A DNA stretch of 64,000 bases from Pontiella sulfatireligans (GCF_900890705.1 NZ_CAAHFH010000001.1:310001-374000), one strand, 5' to 3'. Shown: positions 16,851-26,367, counted from the stretch's first letter. Made by a program: numbers and translations. The notes: generated by a model not told the origin, from the sequence alone.

Positions 16851-17568
16851 CGATTTTCTAGACAGTTCTGAGCGATTTGATGCAACCATCGATTCTATCA
16901 GCTTAGATGAGACCACCGGTGTGGCTCCCGTGTTGATTGCGCCGACTGCTTCAGCCATCGGATTGAATGGGGAAGTAGTGATCTCATGGAGCGATGTGTC
17001 GGAGGCAGAGACCTACGACGTTGAGTGGTCCTCAACAAGCAATGGAACTTACGCTGCCGTGGCCACGGGCGTTACGTCCAACTCCGTAACACATTCTTCT
17101 CTCAGTAACGGAACCGTATACTGGTACAAGGTTACCGCGCAATCCGCCGGCGCGACGGGTGCGGTCTCCAGTCCGGTTTCGGCGGAACCCCTGGCTTCAC
17201 AAACCGGCGTACTGATCGATACCACGTTTATCCAGAGCGAGGGTTATGCCAACGGCACCCTCCATGGTCAGCAGGTATGGAGAGACAACATCAATTCGGT
17301 GCCGGGTGCATTTGCCGTGGCGGACAATACGGGTGACGGGTTTGCAGTAGGTTATGCGAGCGCGGCGAAAACGAATGACTCCTCGGTCTTCTTGACTATG
17401 CGCTCAGACAATGCCCCGGGAGCAACGTGGAGCGGCAGCATTGCCTTCACAATGGGTGCAACCAATGCGCCGACGGTTGAAAAAGACGGAGAGGACGTAG
17501 CAATCATCAATGACGGTAATCCGTATGTTTACGGTGAAAAGAAAAGCAGACCGAAAACTGCAGGATGA
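16851..17568 (+). pseudogene. Internal fragment of a secreted fibronectin-type-III protein
   Basis: The frame has no signal peptide and begins mid-domain (DSSERFDATIDSISLDE, like the end of a jelly-roll domain). It continues with one Fn3 domain (about VLIAPTASAIG to WYKVTAQSAGA) and then the start of another extracellular domain, before stopping after a low-similarity tail. It lacks both the N-terminus and the end expected of a large secreted protein. It abuts the leftward fragment at 16586-16850, so a rearrangement fused two broken genes. Confidence 0.55.
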
Positions 17569-17676
17569 TTGCACGGGAAGCTGGCAGGTCTGTTCTCAGT
17601 CAAGTCTAGCTGCAATACAGAATTTGAGTTAGGCTCATATGTTGGCTGAACATAATTATATTGAGGGAGCTGATCC

Positions 17677-18681
17677 ATGAAGAACAAAGATAGTTGGCGA
17701 ATTGCATTTGGTATATGGCTATGCTTGGGATGCTCGTTGGTTGAATCCATGGCAGAAGAGCCGTCCGTTGTTCCGGCGGGTTCCAGATTGGAATTACTTT
17801 TTGATGGAGCCGATGCCTTTACTGAAGGTCCAGCGGTTTCACCTGACGGGACGCTCTATTTTTCGGACATAACGTGGAGCCACAGGGGGCTGAATATGGC
17901 CGGTCACATTTGGTGCTATGATTTCCGGACTAAAGAAGCCCGGATTTTCCGCTCTCCGAGCGGCCAGGCCAATGGAATGGCTTTTGATGCTCATGGAAAC
18001 CTGGTGATTGCCGAGGGGGCCGACTTTGGAGGACGCCGGATTGTCCGCACTGATTTGAATACGGGACGATCCGTCATTCTGGCGGCGACGTTTAATGGAT
18101 TGCCCTTCAATGCACCTAATGATCTGGCCATTGATAAACAGGGACGAATCTATTTTTCTGACCCCTCTTTTGGGCGTCAGATGGCGTTTGAACCAATCTA
18201 TCAGCCGGTTCAGGGCGTCTATCGGATTGATCCGGATGGGAAGATCTCCTTGATTATTGTCAATGCGGTCAAGCCGAATGGCGTGATGGTATCCCCTGAC
18301 CAAAAAACGCTCTATGTTGCTTCCGTTGATAATGGAGCTGTGGGTGGGGGTGTCGGCGGTTGGGAAAAAAGGACCGTGCCACATGCCATTCTTGCCTATG
18401 ATTTAGATGAAAATGGCGAAGTTGAATATCGTGGTGAATTCGCCGCTTGTCAGGCTGATGGCATGGCTGTTGACATCAAGGGCAATGTCTACGCCGCTTT
18501 GCATGGCGATGGGAAAGTGGCGATATTTTCACCATCGGGGGAAGAGTTGGCCACGATTGCGGTACCGGACAAGCCGACGAATGTCACCTTTGGACGAGGG
18601 CCTAATTCCAGGATGTTGTATATTACCTCGGGCAAGTGCGTGTACCAAATAGAAGTGAGCTATCCGGGATTTGCCCTGTAG
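17677..18681 (+). CDS. Secreted SMP-30/gluconolactonase-like protein
   Basis: 334 residues with an N-terminal signal (about 1-27; LCLGCS could also be a lipobox). The six-bladed propeller of the SMP-30/gluconolactonase/LRE family follows: FTEGPAVSPDGTLYFSD holds the metal-binding glutamate, NAPNDLAIDKQGRIYFSD the asparagine and aspartate. These enzymes hydrolyse sugar lactones with a divalent metal. GGGAG lies 7 bases before the ATG. It is followed by an aldo/keto reductase on the same strand, a pairing compatible with sugar oxidation and lactone opening. Confidence 0.85.
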   Translation: MKNKDSWRIAFGIWLCLGCSLVESMAEEPSVVPAGSRLELLFDGADAFTEGPAVSPDGTLYFSDITWSHRGLNMAGHIWCYDFRTKEARIFRSPSGQANGMAFDAHGNLVIAEGADFGGRRIVRTDLNTGRSVILAATFNGLPFNAPNDLAIDKQGRIYFSDPSFGRQMAFEPIYQPVQGVYRIDPDGKISLIIVNAVKPNGVMVSPDQKTLYVASVDNGAVGGGVGGWEKRTVPHAILAYDLDENGEVEYRGEFAACQADGMAVDIKGNVYAALHGDGKVAIFSPSGEELATIAVPDKPTNVTFGRGPNSRMLYITSGKCVYQIEVSYPGFAL

Positions 18682-18826
18682 TCATGGATTGGTTTTATGG
18701 GCGGGATCTATAAGGGTCTCGATTTGACACCGAGGTGCTTACCACTTACCGTGAAGCTCATCTGGTCGGGTTGCTGATCGGTGAATTGCGTATTGAGTAC
18801 GACGGCGATGATAAGGAGATGTTGTT

Positions 18827-19873
18827 ATGGAAAGGTATAATGGCAGGACCCGTGAACAGTTTCTCAAAGAGCTAACCGCCCATACCGCCATGCTTGGTGT
18901 AGCGGCATCCTTGACACCGGGACAATCCCTGGCAGGAGCAATGCGTAAACCTCCACTAATTCCCCAACGTCCTCTAGGCAACACCGGTCGTATGGTGGGC
19001 ATCTACAGCCTAGGTGCACAGGCCACTGTTGAGCAGGTCGGCATGAAGGATCAGGCAATCGAGATCGTCAACCGCTGCATTGATCTGGGCATCAACTACA
19101 TCGATACCTCGGCCATGTATGGACAGAACGGACTCTCTCGCAAAACACCGGAGATGCAGGGCACCAGCGAACGCCATGTCGGCGAGGTTATGAAAACCCG
19201 CCGCAACGAGGTCTACCTGGCTACCAAAACCCACGACCGCACCTACGACGGTTCCATGCGACTGCTGGAAAAGTCGCTGAACAACCTTCAGACCGACCAC
19301 ATCGATCTGTGGCAGATTCACAACATCAAGGGGGAGGGCAAAGAAGACATCGATCAAATATTTGCCGACGACGGCGTGCTGAAGGCGATGGAGAAAGCCC
19401 GTGATGAAAAGATCGTCACACATCTGGGCCTCACGGGGCATGCCGATCCTGAGCCCATGCGGGTGCTGGTTGAACGCTATCCATTCGATTGCGTGCTGAT
19501 GGCTCTGAATGCCGCCGACAAGCACCACAATCCTTTCATAGAAAAACTGCTTCCTGTGGCGACACAAAAGAAGATGGGTGTTATCGGAATGAAGATACCC
19601 GCCCGTGACCGCATCTTCTCCCATGGTGGCATTATCTCCATGAAGGAAGCCATGAGCTACACAATGTCCCTTCCGGTGAGCACCATCATTGTAGGATTAG
19701 ACAACATCGATGAGTTGGAGGAGAACGTCAGGATCGCACAGGAGTTTGTGCCGCTAAGCGAAGAAGAGATGCTGGCGATCGAGGACAAGGTGAAGCCGCA
19801 CTATGAGCATCTCATGTTCTACAAGGGATTGAGCCAATGGCCGAAAGGGTGGTCGGGCAACGATATCGGCTGA
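18827..19873 (+). CDS. Aldo/keto reductase 1 with a degenerate Tat-like leader
   Basis: 348 residues of the AKR superfamily: INYIDTSAMYGQ (catalytic Asp and Tyr), LATKTHD (Lys), LWQIHNI (His) and the LGLTGHAD loop. It would reduce or oxidise a carbonyl with NADPH. The first 40 residues (TREQFLKELTAH, then a short apolar run) look like a twin-arginine leader in which the second arginine became glutamate, as the third reductase here (25021-26055) keeps a real KRRDLL leader. AAGGAG lies 8 bases before the ATG. It follows the SMP-30-like gene after 145 bases. Confidence 0.85.
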   Translation: MERYNGRTREQFLKELTAHTAMLGVAASLTPGQSLAGAMRKPPLIPQRPLGNTGRMVGIYSLGAQATVEQVGMKDQAIEIVNRCIDLGINYIDTSAMYGQNGLSRKTPEMQGTSERHVGEVMKTRRNEVYLATKTHDRTYDGSMRLLEKSLNNLQTDHIDLWQIHNIKGEGKEDIDQIFADDGVLKAMEKARDEKIVTHLGLTGHADPEPMRVLVERYPFDCVLMALNAADKHHNPFIEKLLPVATQKKMGVIGMKIPARDRIFSHGGIISMKEAMSYTMSLPVSTIIVGLDNIDELEENVRIAQEFVPLSEEEMLAIEDKVKPHYEHLMFYKGLSQWPKGWSGNDIG

Positions 19874-19889
19874 AGCCAGATGCTGCTCT

Positions 19890-21023
19890 TCAATCCGTCT
19901 CCAATGGCGTCGATTTAATGGAAGACAGGCCCAACGCTTCGGCCATTGGCCAGTCCACCTTTGCCGGCGCTCCCGGAGCTTCTTTTTCAACCAGCGAAAA
20001 ACTGCCCTGATAATCCCATAGGGTCCAACCGATGCCATAGCGCTCCAGCGTGGAACGAACATCGCGAACATAGCGGGCGCGGTCAATCGGGTTGGCGTAG
20101 GGGCGGTAGGCCCCGAACTCGCCGCACCAGATCGTAACGCCATGCGTTGCCGCCCATTCGGCTGCCCCGCTAATCCGGCTATCGATCTTATCGGCATCCC
20201 ACTGCTGGGCGATATGGTCCAACAGGGCTTCGCGGGCAATTTCGTTGGTCACGCCAGCCAGCATGTTGGTACCCGCTTCCGGCGGCAGCGGATAGGGAAC
20301 ATTCGTCAGCACCAACCATTCAGGCGAGCCCCAGGGGGCGCCTTGGTGCGTGAAGAGATGCGGCTCATAAAAATGGAAGGTATAGATTACGTTAGGGTCA
20401 CCCACTGGCACCAGCCGGCGTAATGTTGCGACATCCGACCACTCTGCGCCGCCAATGATGAGGGTATGCTTTGGCGCGGCTTTTCGAATGATGCCGTGCA
20501 GCTCGTTCGCCATCGACTGCCATTTTTCGGGATTCTCCACCATCGGTTCGTTGAGGATTTCGAGTGCCACACGATCGGTATCGTATTGTGCCAGATGCGT
20601 TGCCAGTTCCTGCCAAAGCTTCAGGAATGACTGGAAGGTGGCCGGATCGCTTTCGAGCTGCTCCTTGAGGTCGGGGCGGGGGTGCATATCCACCACAACG
20701 CTTAGGTCATGGTTCAGCGCAAGCTCGATGGCGGCATCCACCTCCTGCAGGGCCTCGGGATTTAAGGGCCCTTCGTCCGGAAATTCCCAAATCCGGACGG
20801 GATCGACCGGCAGGCGGACATGGTCGAGACCAAGCGAACGGATCAGTTGTATATCCTCGGCGGTGGCCGGCACAGGAGGATAATCCGGAAGCCTTGTTTG
20901 CGAAAACCAGTGGCTAAAGTTAACGCCGCGTTTCATGGTCAGGACTTCCGGCTTCGTACTGCAACCGCAAAGCACCGCTCCTAAAATTAGTGCGATCCCG
21001 AATGTAAAAACTTTGTTTTTCAT
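19890..21023 (-). CDS. Glycoside hydrolase family 5 lipoprotein
   Basis: 377 residues from ATG 21023 (TTGGA 6 bases upstream; an ATG two codons earlier is too close to that site). The signal peptide ends in a lipobox L-C-G-C with the lipidated Cys at 21. The rest is a GH5 (beta/alpha)8 barrel: the acid/base is Glu159 in LEILNEP and the nucleophile is Glu301 in IWCGEFG. GH5 enzymes hydrolyse beta-glucans, mannans and related chains; the subfamily cannot be named by eye. A lipid anchor places it in the outer or inner membrane facing outwards. It is convergent with aldo/keto reductase 1. Confidence 0.87.
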   Translation of the reverse strand: MKNKVFTFGIALILGAVLCGCSTKPEVLTMKRGVNFSHWFSQTRLPDYPPVPATAEDIQLIRSLGLDHVRLPVDPVRIWEFPDEGPLNPEALQEVDAAIELALNHDLSVVVDMHPRPDLKEQLESDPATFQSFLKLWQELATHLAQYDTDRVALEILNEPMVENPEKWQSMANELHGIIRKAAPKHTLIIGGAEWSDVATLRRLVPVGDPNVIYTFHFYEPHLFTHQGAPWGSPEWLVLTNVPYPLPPEAGTNMLAGVTNEIAREALLDHIAQQWDADKIDSRISGAAEWAATHGVTIWCGEFGAYRPYANPIDRARYVRDVRSTLERYGIGWTLWDYQGSFSLVEKEAPGAPAKVDWPMAEALGLSSIKSTPLETD

Positions 21024-21087
21024 AATCATTCCAACTTATTAACCGGGTTCTCGAATGCTGATCCAGCAAAGGACTATGTTTCTTTCG

Positions 21088-22068
21088 TCAATACGCTCCG
21101 CGAACGTGGCTGTGAACGCGTTGCTTATAGAATGTGCCGAGTATTTCGTGCAACCCTTCCGCTAGCGGTTTCAGATCCGACGCCGCGGCATTGGCCCGCG
21201 CCTGCATTGGCGAGCTGGCACCGGGAATGACTACCGAAACGGCGTCGTGGTCGAGAATCCAGCGCAGCGCCATCTGGGCCATCGTCATTCCTTCGGGAAC
21301 CTGTTCCTTCAACGCATCCGCCAGTTCGACGCCTTTCTCGAAGGGGAGCCCCGCGAAGGTTTCAGCCACATTGAAGCACTGGCCGTCACGGTTATAGTTC
21401 CGATGGTCCGACTCCGCGAATTGTGTATCCTTTGTAAATTTTCCGCTCAACAGGCCGCTGGCCAGCGGCAGGCGGACAATGATGCCCACACCTTGTTCCT
21501 TCGCTTGGGGAAACAGTTCGGTGGCCAGCTTTTGCCGGAATAGGTTGAATATGACCTGCAGCGATAGCAAACCGTCCTGCTCCATGCAGAGATGCGCCTC
21601 CTCGGCGCTTTCAACGCTTGCACCAAAGTGCTTGATCAAACCTTCCTGCCTCAGATCCTGCAGCCAACCGAACACCTCTCCATCACGTATGGTCTCGATG
21701 GGTATGCAGTGGAGCTGGAGCAGATCAATGACGTCCAGCCCCAGCCGATCCAGGGAGGCCTGTACGGCATCGCGCAAGGCCTGGCGGCTGTAGTGGTCCG
21801 GATAGACATCCCCGCCGCGACCGAATTTGGTCGCCACGGCAACGGGTGTTCCGCACGTCTTTAGGAACCGGCCGATCAATTCCTCGCTGCGCCCAGCTCC
21901 ATAAATATCGGCGGTGTCGAAAAAATTGATTCCATTCTCGACCGCCGCTTCCAGAATAGCCATGGCGGAGCGCTCTTCCATGGGGCCAAAGTCGCCACCG
22001 AACTGCCAGCAGCCCATGCCGACTTCCCCAATCTCAAATCCTCCGCGGCCCAATGTTCGTGTTTTCAT
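21088..22068 (-). CDS. Aldo/keto reductase 2
   Basis: 326 residues from the ATG at 22068 (MKTRTLGRGGFEIGEVGMGC), preceded by AAAGGGGA at 10 bases. The frame is open much further upstream, but that part overlaps the preceding VOC gene. AKR features: INFFDTADIYGAGRSEELIG, VATKFGRG, LLQLHCIP and SVVIPGASSP near the cofactor site. It is cytoplasmic, without a leader. It follows the VOC gene by 16 bases and is part of a leftward group with VOC, SDR and peroxiredoxin-like genes. Confidence 0.87.
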   Translation of the reverse strand: MKTRTLGRGGFEIGEVGMGCWQFGGDFGPMEERSAMAILEAAVENGINFFDTADIYGAGRSEELIGRFLKTCGTPVAVATKFGRGGDVYPDHYSRQALRDAVQASLDRLGLDVIDLLQLHCIPIETIRDGEVFGWLQDLRQEGLIKHFGASVESAEEAHLCMEQDGLLSLQVIFNLFRQKLATELFPQAKEQGVGIIVRLPLASGLLSGKFTKDTQFAESDHRNYNRDGQCFNVAETFAGLPFEKGVELADALKEQVPEGMTMAQMALRWILDHDAVSVVIPGASSPMQARANAAASDLKPLAEGLHEILGTFYKQRVHSHVRGAY

Positions 22069-22084
22069 ATCCGTTTTTCCCCTT

Positions 22085-22492
22085 TCACCAATCCACGAGG
22101 CAGTCCGTGCCGGTCGTCTGCGACGACTCGTCGGTGTATTGATGGAACTCGATGTCGATGCCGTCGGAATCCTTGATCCAAGTTTGCCACGTGTTATCCC
22201 CGCCCAGTTTCTTTTCTGTATGCGCCACCTGCATAGCATCCAGTTTCTCCACAACCCGGTCGATATCCTCCACCTCAAAGCAAAGATGACGAATACGTGA
22301 AGGGCGTTCCTCCGCCGGTTCCGCGAACACCTCAAGGAAGGTGCCGTTGCCGAGCTCAAGATAGAAGCCGTAGAGCTCGCCTTCCTTGAAGAAATCAAAC
22401 GTCTTTTTTAAGCCAAGCTTGCCGCAATAGAACGTCTCTGTTGCGGCGAGGTCCGATGACATAATGCAGGCATGCGCGAGTTGCTTAATCAT
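22085..22492 (-). CDS. VOC/glyoxalase-family protein
   Basis: 135 residues forming two beta-alpha-beta-beta-beta halves of the VOC fold. Metal-ligand positions look intact: His7 (LAHACI), Glu in TFLEVF, His in RHLCFEV and Glu in DIEFHQ, as in glyoxalase I and related lyases. AGGAG lies before the ATG. Length is normal for the family. It lies upstream of and next to aldo/keto reductase 2, so it may act on a related carbonyl; the substrate is not evident. Confidence 0.82.
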   Translation of the reverse strand: MIKQLAHACIMSSDLAATETFYCGKLGLKKTFDFFKEGELYGFYLELGNGTFLEVFAEPAEERPSRIRHLCFEVEDIDRVVEKLDAMQVAHTEKKLGGDNTWQTWIKDSDGIDIEFHQYTDESSQTTGTDCLVDW

Positions 22493-22534
22493 TCCGGACT
22501 CCTGTTAGAAAAAATGCATGCATTTTACCCCGTG

Positions 22535-23245
22535 TTATTTTTCCAGCCTTCGGAAGTCCTGCGCGGCATACATGCGGCCGCTCTCCGCCTGGTCGTCCAG
22601 CAGCACCGGCACCAGTGCGCCGGGCAGCACGGTTTCGACTTCGTGGTCGGCCTGTTCGCCGCCGAGATCGGTTTTCAGCCATCCGGGATCGAGGGTGTTA
22701 ATGATCACGCCCGTTCCCTTCAGCTCCGTCGCGAGATCTTGCGTGTACTTGTCTACGGCGGCCTTTGAAACACTGTAGGGGGCCAGTTGCGGTTGATCCT
22801 TGATCCCCGATGAAACATTGACAATCCGCCCCCATCCGCGCGTCACCATCAGCGGGGTAAACGCATTGCAAAGTCGAATTACCGCGAAGAGATTAATATT
22901 GAAAACCCACTCCCAGTTCTCCAGCGGAATATCGAAAGCACTGTCTTTCCAATCGCTCCCAACCGCGGCGTTATTGTAGAGGATATCCACAGGGACCTGC
23001 TCGGCCAAGACCGCATCAATGACCGATTGATCGCCCGTTGGTGTTCCCAGTTCACCGGCCACGGCCCGTACATCCACCCCATATTCCTTCAGCAAACCAA
23101 GTGTTCCGGCGCAATGCTCCAGCGTCCTGCCGTGCAGGATAATGTTGCACCCTTCCTCGGCCAGTCCGATCGCGACCTGTTGACCAATGCCCCGGCTCGA
23201 TCCGGTCACCAGCGCCCATTTTCCGTGTAGTTTTTTCGGGTTCAA
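22535..23245 (-). CDS. Short-chain dehydrogenase/reductase
   Basis: 236 residues of the classical SDR family: cofactor motif TGSSRGIG (14-21), NNAAVG (91-96), catalytic Ser145/146, Tyr157 and Lys161 (YSVSK), and PGWLKTD after the last strand. The start codon is TTG, overlapping the stop of the upstream peroxiredoxin-like gene (TTGA), with GGAG 5 bases before it. That arrangement makes translation of the SDR depend on the gene before it. The substrate is unknown. Confidence 0.85.
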   Translation of the reverse strand: MNPKKLHGKWALVTGSSRGIGQQVAIGLAEEGCNIILHGRTLEHCAGTLGLLKEYGVDVRAVAGELGTPTGDQSVIDAVLAEQVPVDILYNNAAVGSDWKDSAFDIPLENWEWVFNINLFAVIRLCNAFTPLMVTRGWGRIVNVSSGIKDQPQLAPYSVSKAAVDKYTQDLATELKGTGVIINTLDPGWLKTDLGGEQADHEVETVLPGALVPVLLDDQAESGRMYAAQDFRRLEK

Positions 23246-24111
23246 TTTTTCTCCAGGTTCCGAATGAATTCAACCACCGTGCTGCGGTCATCGGTCGCCT
23301 TTACCTCGGTATCCCGATAAACAACTTTGCCTTGCGGATCAATAATGAAGGTCCAGCGGGATGCCGTCGCACTGCGGCTCAGTTCGACCTCCTGGCTTTC
23401 AACGGTCCGTTTAATTGATTTTTCACCGGTGCGGACAGGCACTCCGAACATTTTGGCAATGGCTCCGTCGGGGTCGGACAGCAAAGTGAAGTTAAGCTGC
23501 TCTGCCTGCTGGAAATATTTGAGACTCTGCGGGGTGTCCCCGCTGATTCCGACAATCTCAATATTCGAGTCAGCGTCGCTTTTGACATAGTCACGGTAGC
23601 TGCAGGCCTGCTTGGTGCAGCCACCGGTCATGGCGGCGGGATAAAAATAGAGCACCAAATATCTGCCACCCGTATGATCCTGAAGCCTCCAAGGCTTACC
23701 GTCTTGATCCATAGCTTGGAAGCTTGGTGCCTTCTCACCGACTTGCAGGCCTTCAGCCAGCTTCAGCTCGAACCTTTCCTTGCTCCATCCATGAACCTTG
23801 TCATGGGCTTCGATGTATACTGTGGTTGTGGAATCGGGAAGCTGCACATTTTTCAGGTCACGCGTAAAAGGTTGGTCTTTGTGAGGATGCCCGAGTTCCC
23901 GGAGGCCTAGAACCTTGCCGTCTTTTGTCACAATCCGCCAACTGTCGGCAAAGTGTTGCCTGTCAACATCGGCATGGTTCAGGGTGACGGCGATTGTCCA
24001 GGTGTCCGAGGTTTTTGTGGCCTTGGCATTCACGATCTGCACTTCATTGGCTTGCGCGTTTAGGCCAAGGAAAAGGGCGAGAGTACACAATAAAAATTTC
24101 AGTGATTGCAT
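23242..24111 (-). CDS. Secreted peroxiredoxin (Bcp/PrxQ-like) with an N-terminal extra domain
   Basis: 289 residues. A signal peptide (1-21) is followed by a beta-rich domain of about 95 residues (ATKTSDTWTIAVTLNHADVD to EAHDKVHGW) that I do not recognise by name. Then comes an AhpC/TSA domain of the Bcp/PrxQ type with peroxidatic Cys165 and resolving Cys170 in MTGGCTKQACSYRD. PrxQ proteins reduce peroxides using thioredoxin. A secreted form is less usual and would need a periplasmic reductant. It is coupled to the SDR downstream. Confidence 0.82.
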   Translation of the reverse strand: MQSLKFLLCTLALFLGLNAQANEVQIVNAKATKTSDTWTIAVTLNHADVDRQHFADSWRIVTKDGKVLGLRELGHPHKDQPFTRDLKNVQLPDSTTTVYIEAHDKVHGWSKERFELKLAEGLQVGEKAPSFQAMDQDGKPWRLQDHTGGRYLVLYFYPAAMTGGCTKQACSYRDYVKSDADSNIEIVGISGDTPQSLKYFQQAEQLNFTLLSDPDGAIAKMFGVPVRTGEKSIKRTVESQEVELSRSATASRWTFIIDPQGKVVYRDTEVKATDDRSTVVEFIRNLEKN

Positions 24112-24140
24112 GGTATGTCCTTTATTTTAGTAGGGCTGAC

Positions 24141-25010
24141 TCAGTTGCCTGAAGGATCTTCCACCTTATAGGCGACAAGCCGGTTGTCGAAGAAGGTAGG
24201 GATCACCAGAAGCTTTTTGCCGGACAGATATTCAAAATCTGCCGCGTTCACTCCCGATGCTGTGGTATCCATTAGAACGATGGTTTTTCCATCTGCAGTG
24301 ATGAGTGTTGTCCGGCCTTTCCAGTTGGAGGTGAAATAGTTTCCCTTCCCGTCGGGCTTGAGGCCATCGATGCCGGAGTCGGTTTGCGCGATGCGGGTGA
24401 TTTTCTTGGTCTTGAGGTTTATGGAGTTGAGTTTTCCGTTCCGCGCGTCGCCGGCCAGCAACCTGTTCTCCAGCATGTGAAGGCCGTTTGGACGTTCCAT
24501 TTCAGGGGATACCAGCCAAATATCGAGCCGCCCCTTGTTCAACCTGTAGATCCTGCCGTTCTCGGCCGAAGAGTCGCCTGTATAGATATTGCCATCTTTA
24601 TCTGCTGCAACGTCGTTCAGGAAAACAGCTCCCTCCGCCGAATATCGTTTTGCAACGATTCCGGTCTTGAGATCAATCTGGACAAGTTCATCGATGTCGG
24701 AGACGTAGAGGCTGTTCCCATGGATGGCCATGCCCTTGGGTGCGTTCAGGCCGGTTGCCCACTTGAGCTTCACAACATTCCCGCCCAGATCCACTTGGGA
24801 TATGAATCCCTTCCCGTTTTTTTCTGCTGGTTTGCCTGACACGTTGGACACGTAGAGCAGATGGTCCGCCGGGTTGAGAAGCGCACATTCGGGCACGTCC
24901 AGCACCGCTTCCGTTTTCCATGTTTCCACCAGCTTGCATACTGGTGCCGCCATGGAGATGCAGGCTGGTATAAGCACGCCCATTACGAGGGCGGATGATG
25001 CTTTGTTCAT
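24141..25010 (-). CDS. Secreted SMP-30-like beta-propeller protein
   Basis: 289 residues with a signal peptide (to about residue 22). Repeated blade motifs are seen (LLYVSNVSG, SLYVSDIDEL, NIYTGDSS, NYFTSNW), and FLNDVAADKDGNIYTGD resembles the SMP-30 metal site. It is probably a periplasmic six-bladed propeller, catalytic or binding. It lies 10 bases after aldo/keto reductase 3 and 29 bases before the peroxiredoxin-like gene, so the whole leftward group from 26055 to 21088 may be one transcript. Confidence 0.72.
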   Translation of the reverse strand: MNKASSALVMGVLIPACISMAAPVCKLVETWKTEAVLDVPECALLNPADHLLYVSNVSGKPAEKNGKGFISQVDLGGNVVKLKWATGLNAPKGMAIHGNSLYVSDIDELVQIDLKTGIVAKRYSAEGAVFLNDVAADKDGNIYTGDSSAENGRIYRLNKGRLDIWLVSPEMERPNGLHMLENRLLAGDARNGKLNSINLKTKKITRIAQTDSGIDGLKPDGKGNYFTSNWKGRTTLITADGKTIVLMDTTASGVNAADFEYLSGKKLLVIPTFFDNRLVAYKVEDPSGN

Positions 25011-25020
25011 GGCCTCTCCC

Positions 25021-26055
25021 TTATGTTGTTTTGGACGAGCTGCGCAGATCCTTGTTCTTATAATACTCTACCTTACCCTCTTCGGCATAGGCGGCAACCT
25101 TTTCGGCGAGAGCCAGCCGTTGTTTTTCGGAGAGGGTTGTGAACCGTTTGACGATGGCGGCTTTCTCCTCGACAAATTCCGGCTTCTCGGCACCGGTAAT
25201 CAATACGGATACGGGGAGCGACAGCGTGAAGTTGATGCATTCCTCAACAGACAGTGCGCCGGGAATTACCGGCTTGTCGGAGGTCCACTTAACTTTGCCG
25301 TTCATCTCCTTTTGCGCGAAGAAGCGTCCGTCGGCCAGCGTCTTCATCGCCAGAATACCTATGTTGTTTTGAAGCATCTTGGGAATGGTTGTTTCAATGA
25401 AGCTGTGCTTCGACGCTGCGTCCACAGGGTTGATCGGGAACTGGCAGGAGGTGCAGGCGTCCAGCACCGCCTTATGTTCGGTCATCCGGACGTGGGCATA
25501 GGGCGAGGCGTGTCCGGTAAACCCGATATGCCGGACCTTACCCTCTGCTTGAGCTTTCAGCGCTTCGTCCAGCACGCCCTTGGCCAACCGGTCGTCGGCA
25601 TCAGCTGGATCCTTAAGCGAATGGATCTGCCATAGGTCGATGACTTCTGTATTCATTCGTCTCAGCGAGCCTTCAAGATGCTGGCGGGCGGTGGCCGCAT
25701 CCTTGGCCTGGGTTTTGGTCATGAGAAAAATATCATCGCGGTATTTCGGGATGAGGTATTTTCCGTAGCGTTCTTCGCTGCGCCCTTTGCCGTAGCTTTC
25801 GGCGGTGTCAAAAAAACGGATGCCGACTTCCATCGCCTTTTCGATGGCGGCCTGAGCAGTGGCTTCGTCATCCGGCCAGCCGATATGGTAGCCACCCAGC
25901 CCGAGGCAGGTGACTTTTTCACCGCATTTTCCCAGCGTTCTTCTGGGAAGAACGGGGCCTAGACGATCCGAAGCAGAACCTTTTGATAATGCCACTGGCG
26001 GTGCGAGGATGGTCCCAGTGATCGCCAGTTGTTGAAGTAAATCTCTTCGTTTCAT
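25021..26055 (-). CDS. Aldo/keto reductase 3 with Tat leader
   Basis: 344 residues. The N-terminus MKRRDLLQQLAITGTILAPP is a twin-arginine signal, so the enzyme is exported folded with its cofactor. AKR motifs: IRFFDTAESYGKGRSEERYG, LMTKTQ, LWQIHSL, and IGFTGHAS. It shares HSLK/HNIK and TGHA loops with aldo/keto reductase 1, so these two belong to the same subfamily. An exported NADP-dependent reductase suggests tightly bound cofactor, as in glucose-fructose oxidoreductase; that is inference. It heads the leftward group. Confidence 0.87.
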   Translation of the reverse strand: MKRRDLLQQLAITGTILAPPVALSKGSASDRLGPVLPRRTLGKCGEKVTCLGLGGYHIGWPDDEATAQAAIEKAMEVGIRFFDTAESYGKGRSEERYGKYLIPKYRDDIFLMTKTQAKDAATARQHLEGSLRRMNTEVIDLWQIHSLKDPADADDRLAKGVLDEALKAQAEGKVRHIGFTGHASPYAHVRMTEHKAVLDACTSCQFPINPVDAASKHSFIETTIPKMLQNNIGILAMKTLADGRFFAQKEMNGKVKWTSDKPVIPGALSVEECINFTLSLPVSVLITGAEKPEFVEEKAAIVKRFTTLSEKQRLALAEKVAAYAEEGKVEYYKNKDLRSSSKTT

Positions 26056-26367
26056 GCGAATACAATAGCCCCCATGTCGGGAATATAAAAGATCAATGCG
26101 GTGAAAATGACTGAGCCTAATGGCAACCTGTAGTTCTCAATATTCTTAAATCCAAGCGCCCGTTGCTGGGCCACTTCCGTTTTAGTAGAATCACCCTTGC
26201 AACCGTTCTTTTTTGCACCGTACGGTTCTTCCGAGTATAAGTAGACACGAACGCGGGACATTTTCCCTAACCTTAAAGGAAAGAACCATTGCAAAAGGCC
26301 GGGCACGTTCCTACAGTGCGAGAACTATCTGAGATAGAAGTGGTCTAATGCTAAGGGGGGCTGTACT
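26056..26367. other. Gene-free gap between divergent secreted-protein genes
   Basis: About 310 bases separate aldo/keto reductase 3 (leftward) and the PQQ-like propeller (rightward). Both promoters should lie here. A short leftward frame ending inside the reductase start (26052-26306) has no recognisable features and is not called. No hairpin or repeat stands out. Confidence 0.5.

Noticed and set aside
21088-22398. A 436-residue version of aldo/keto reductase 2
   Set aside because: The first 110 codons overlap the VOC gene, are arginine/serine-rich nonsense and lack a ribosome site; the family start with ribosome site is at 22068.
26052-26306. 84-residue leftward frame overlapping the start of aldo/keto reductase 3
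   Set aside because: Although it has an ATGA overlap, it has no ribosome site, no family resemblance and lies in a promoter gap.
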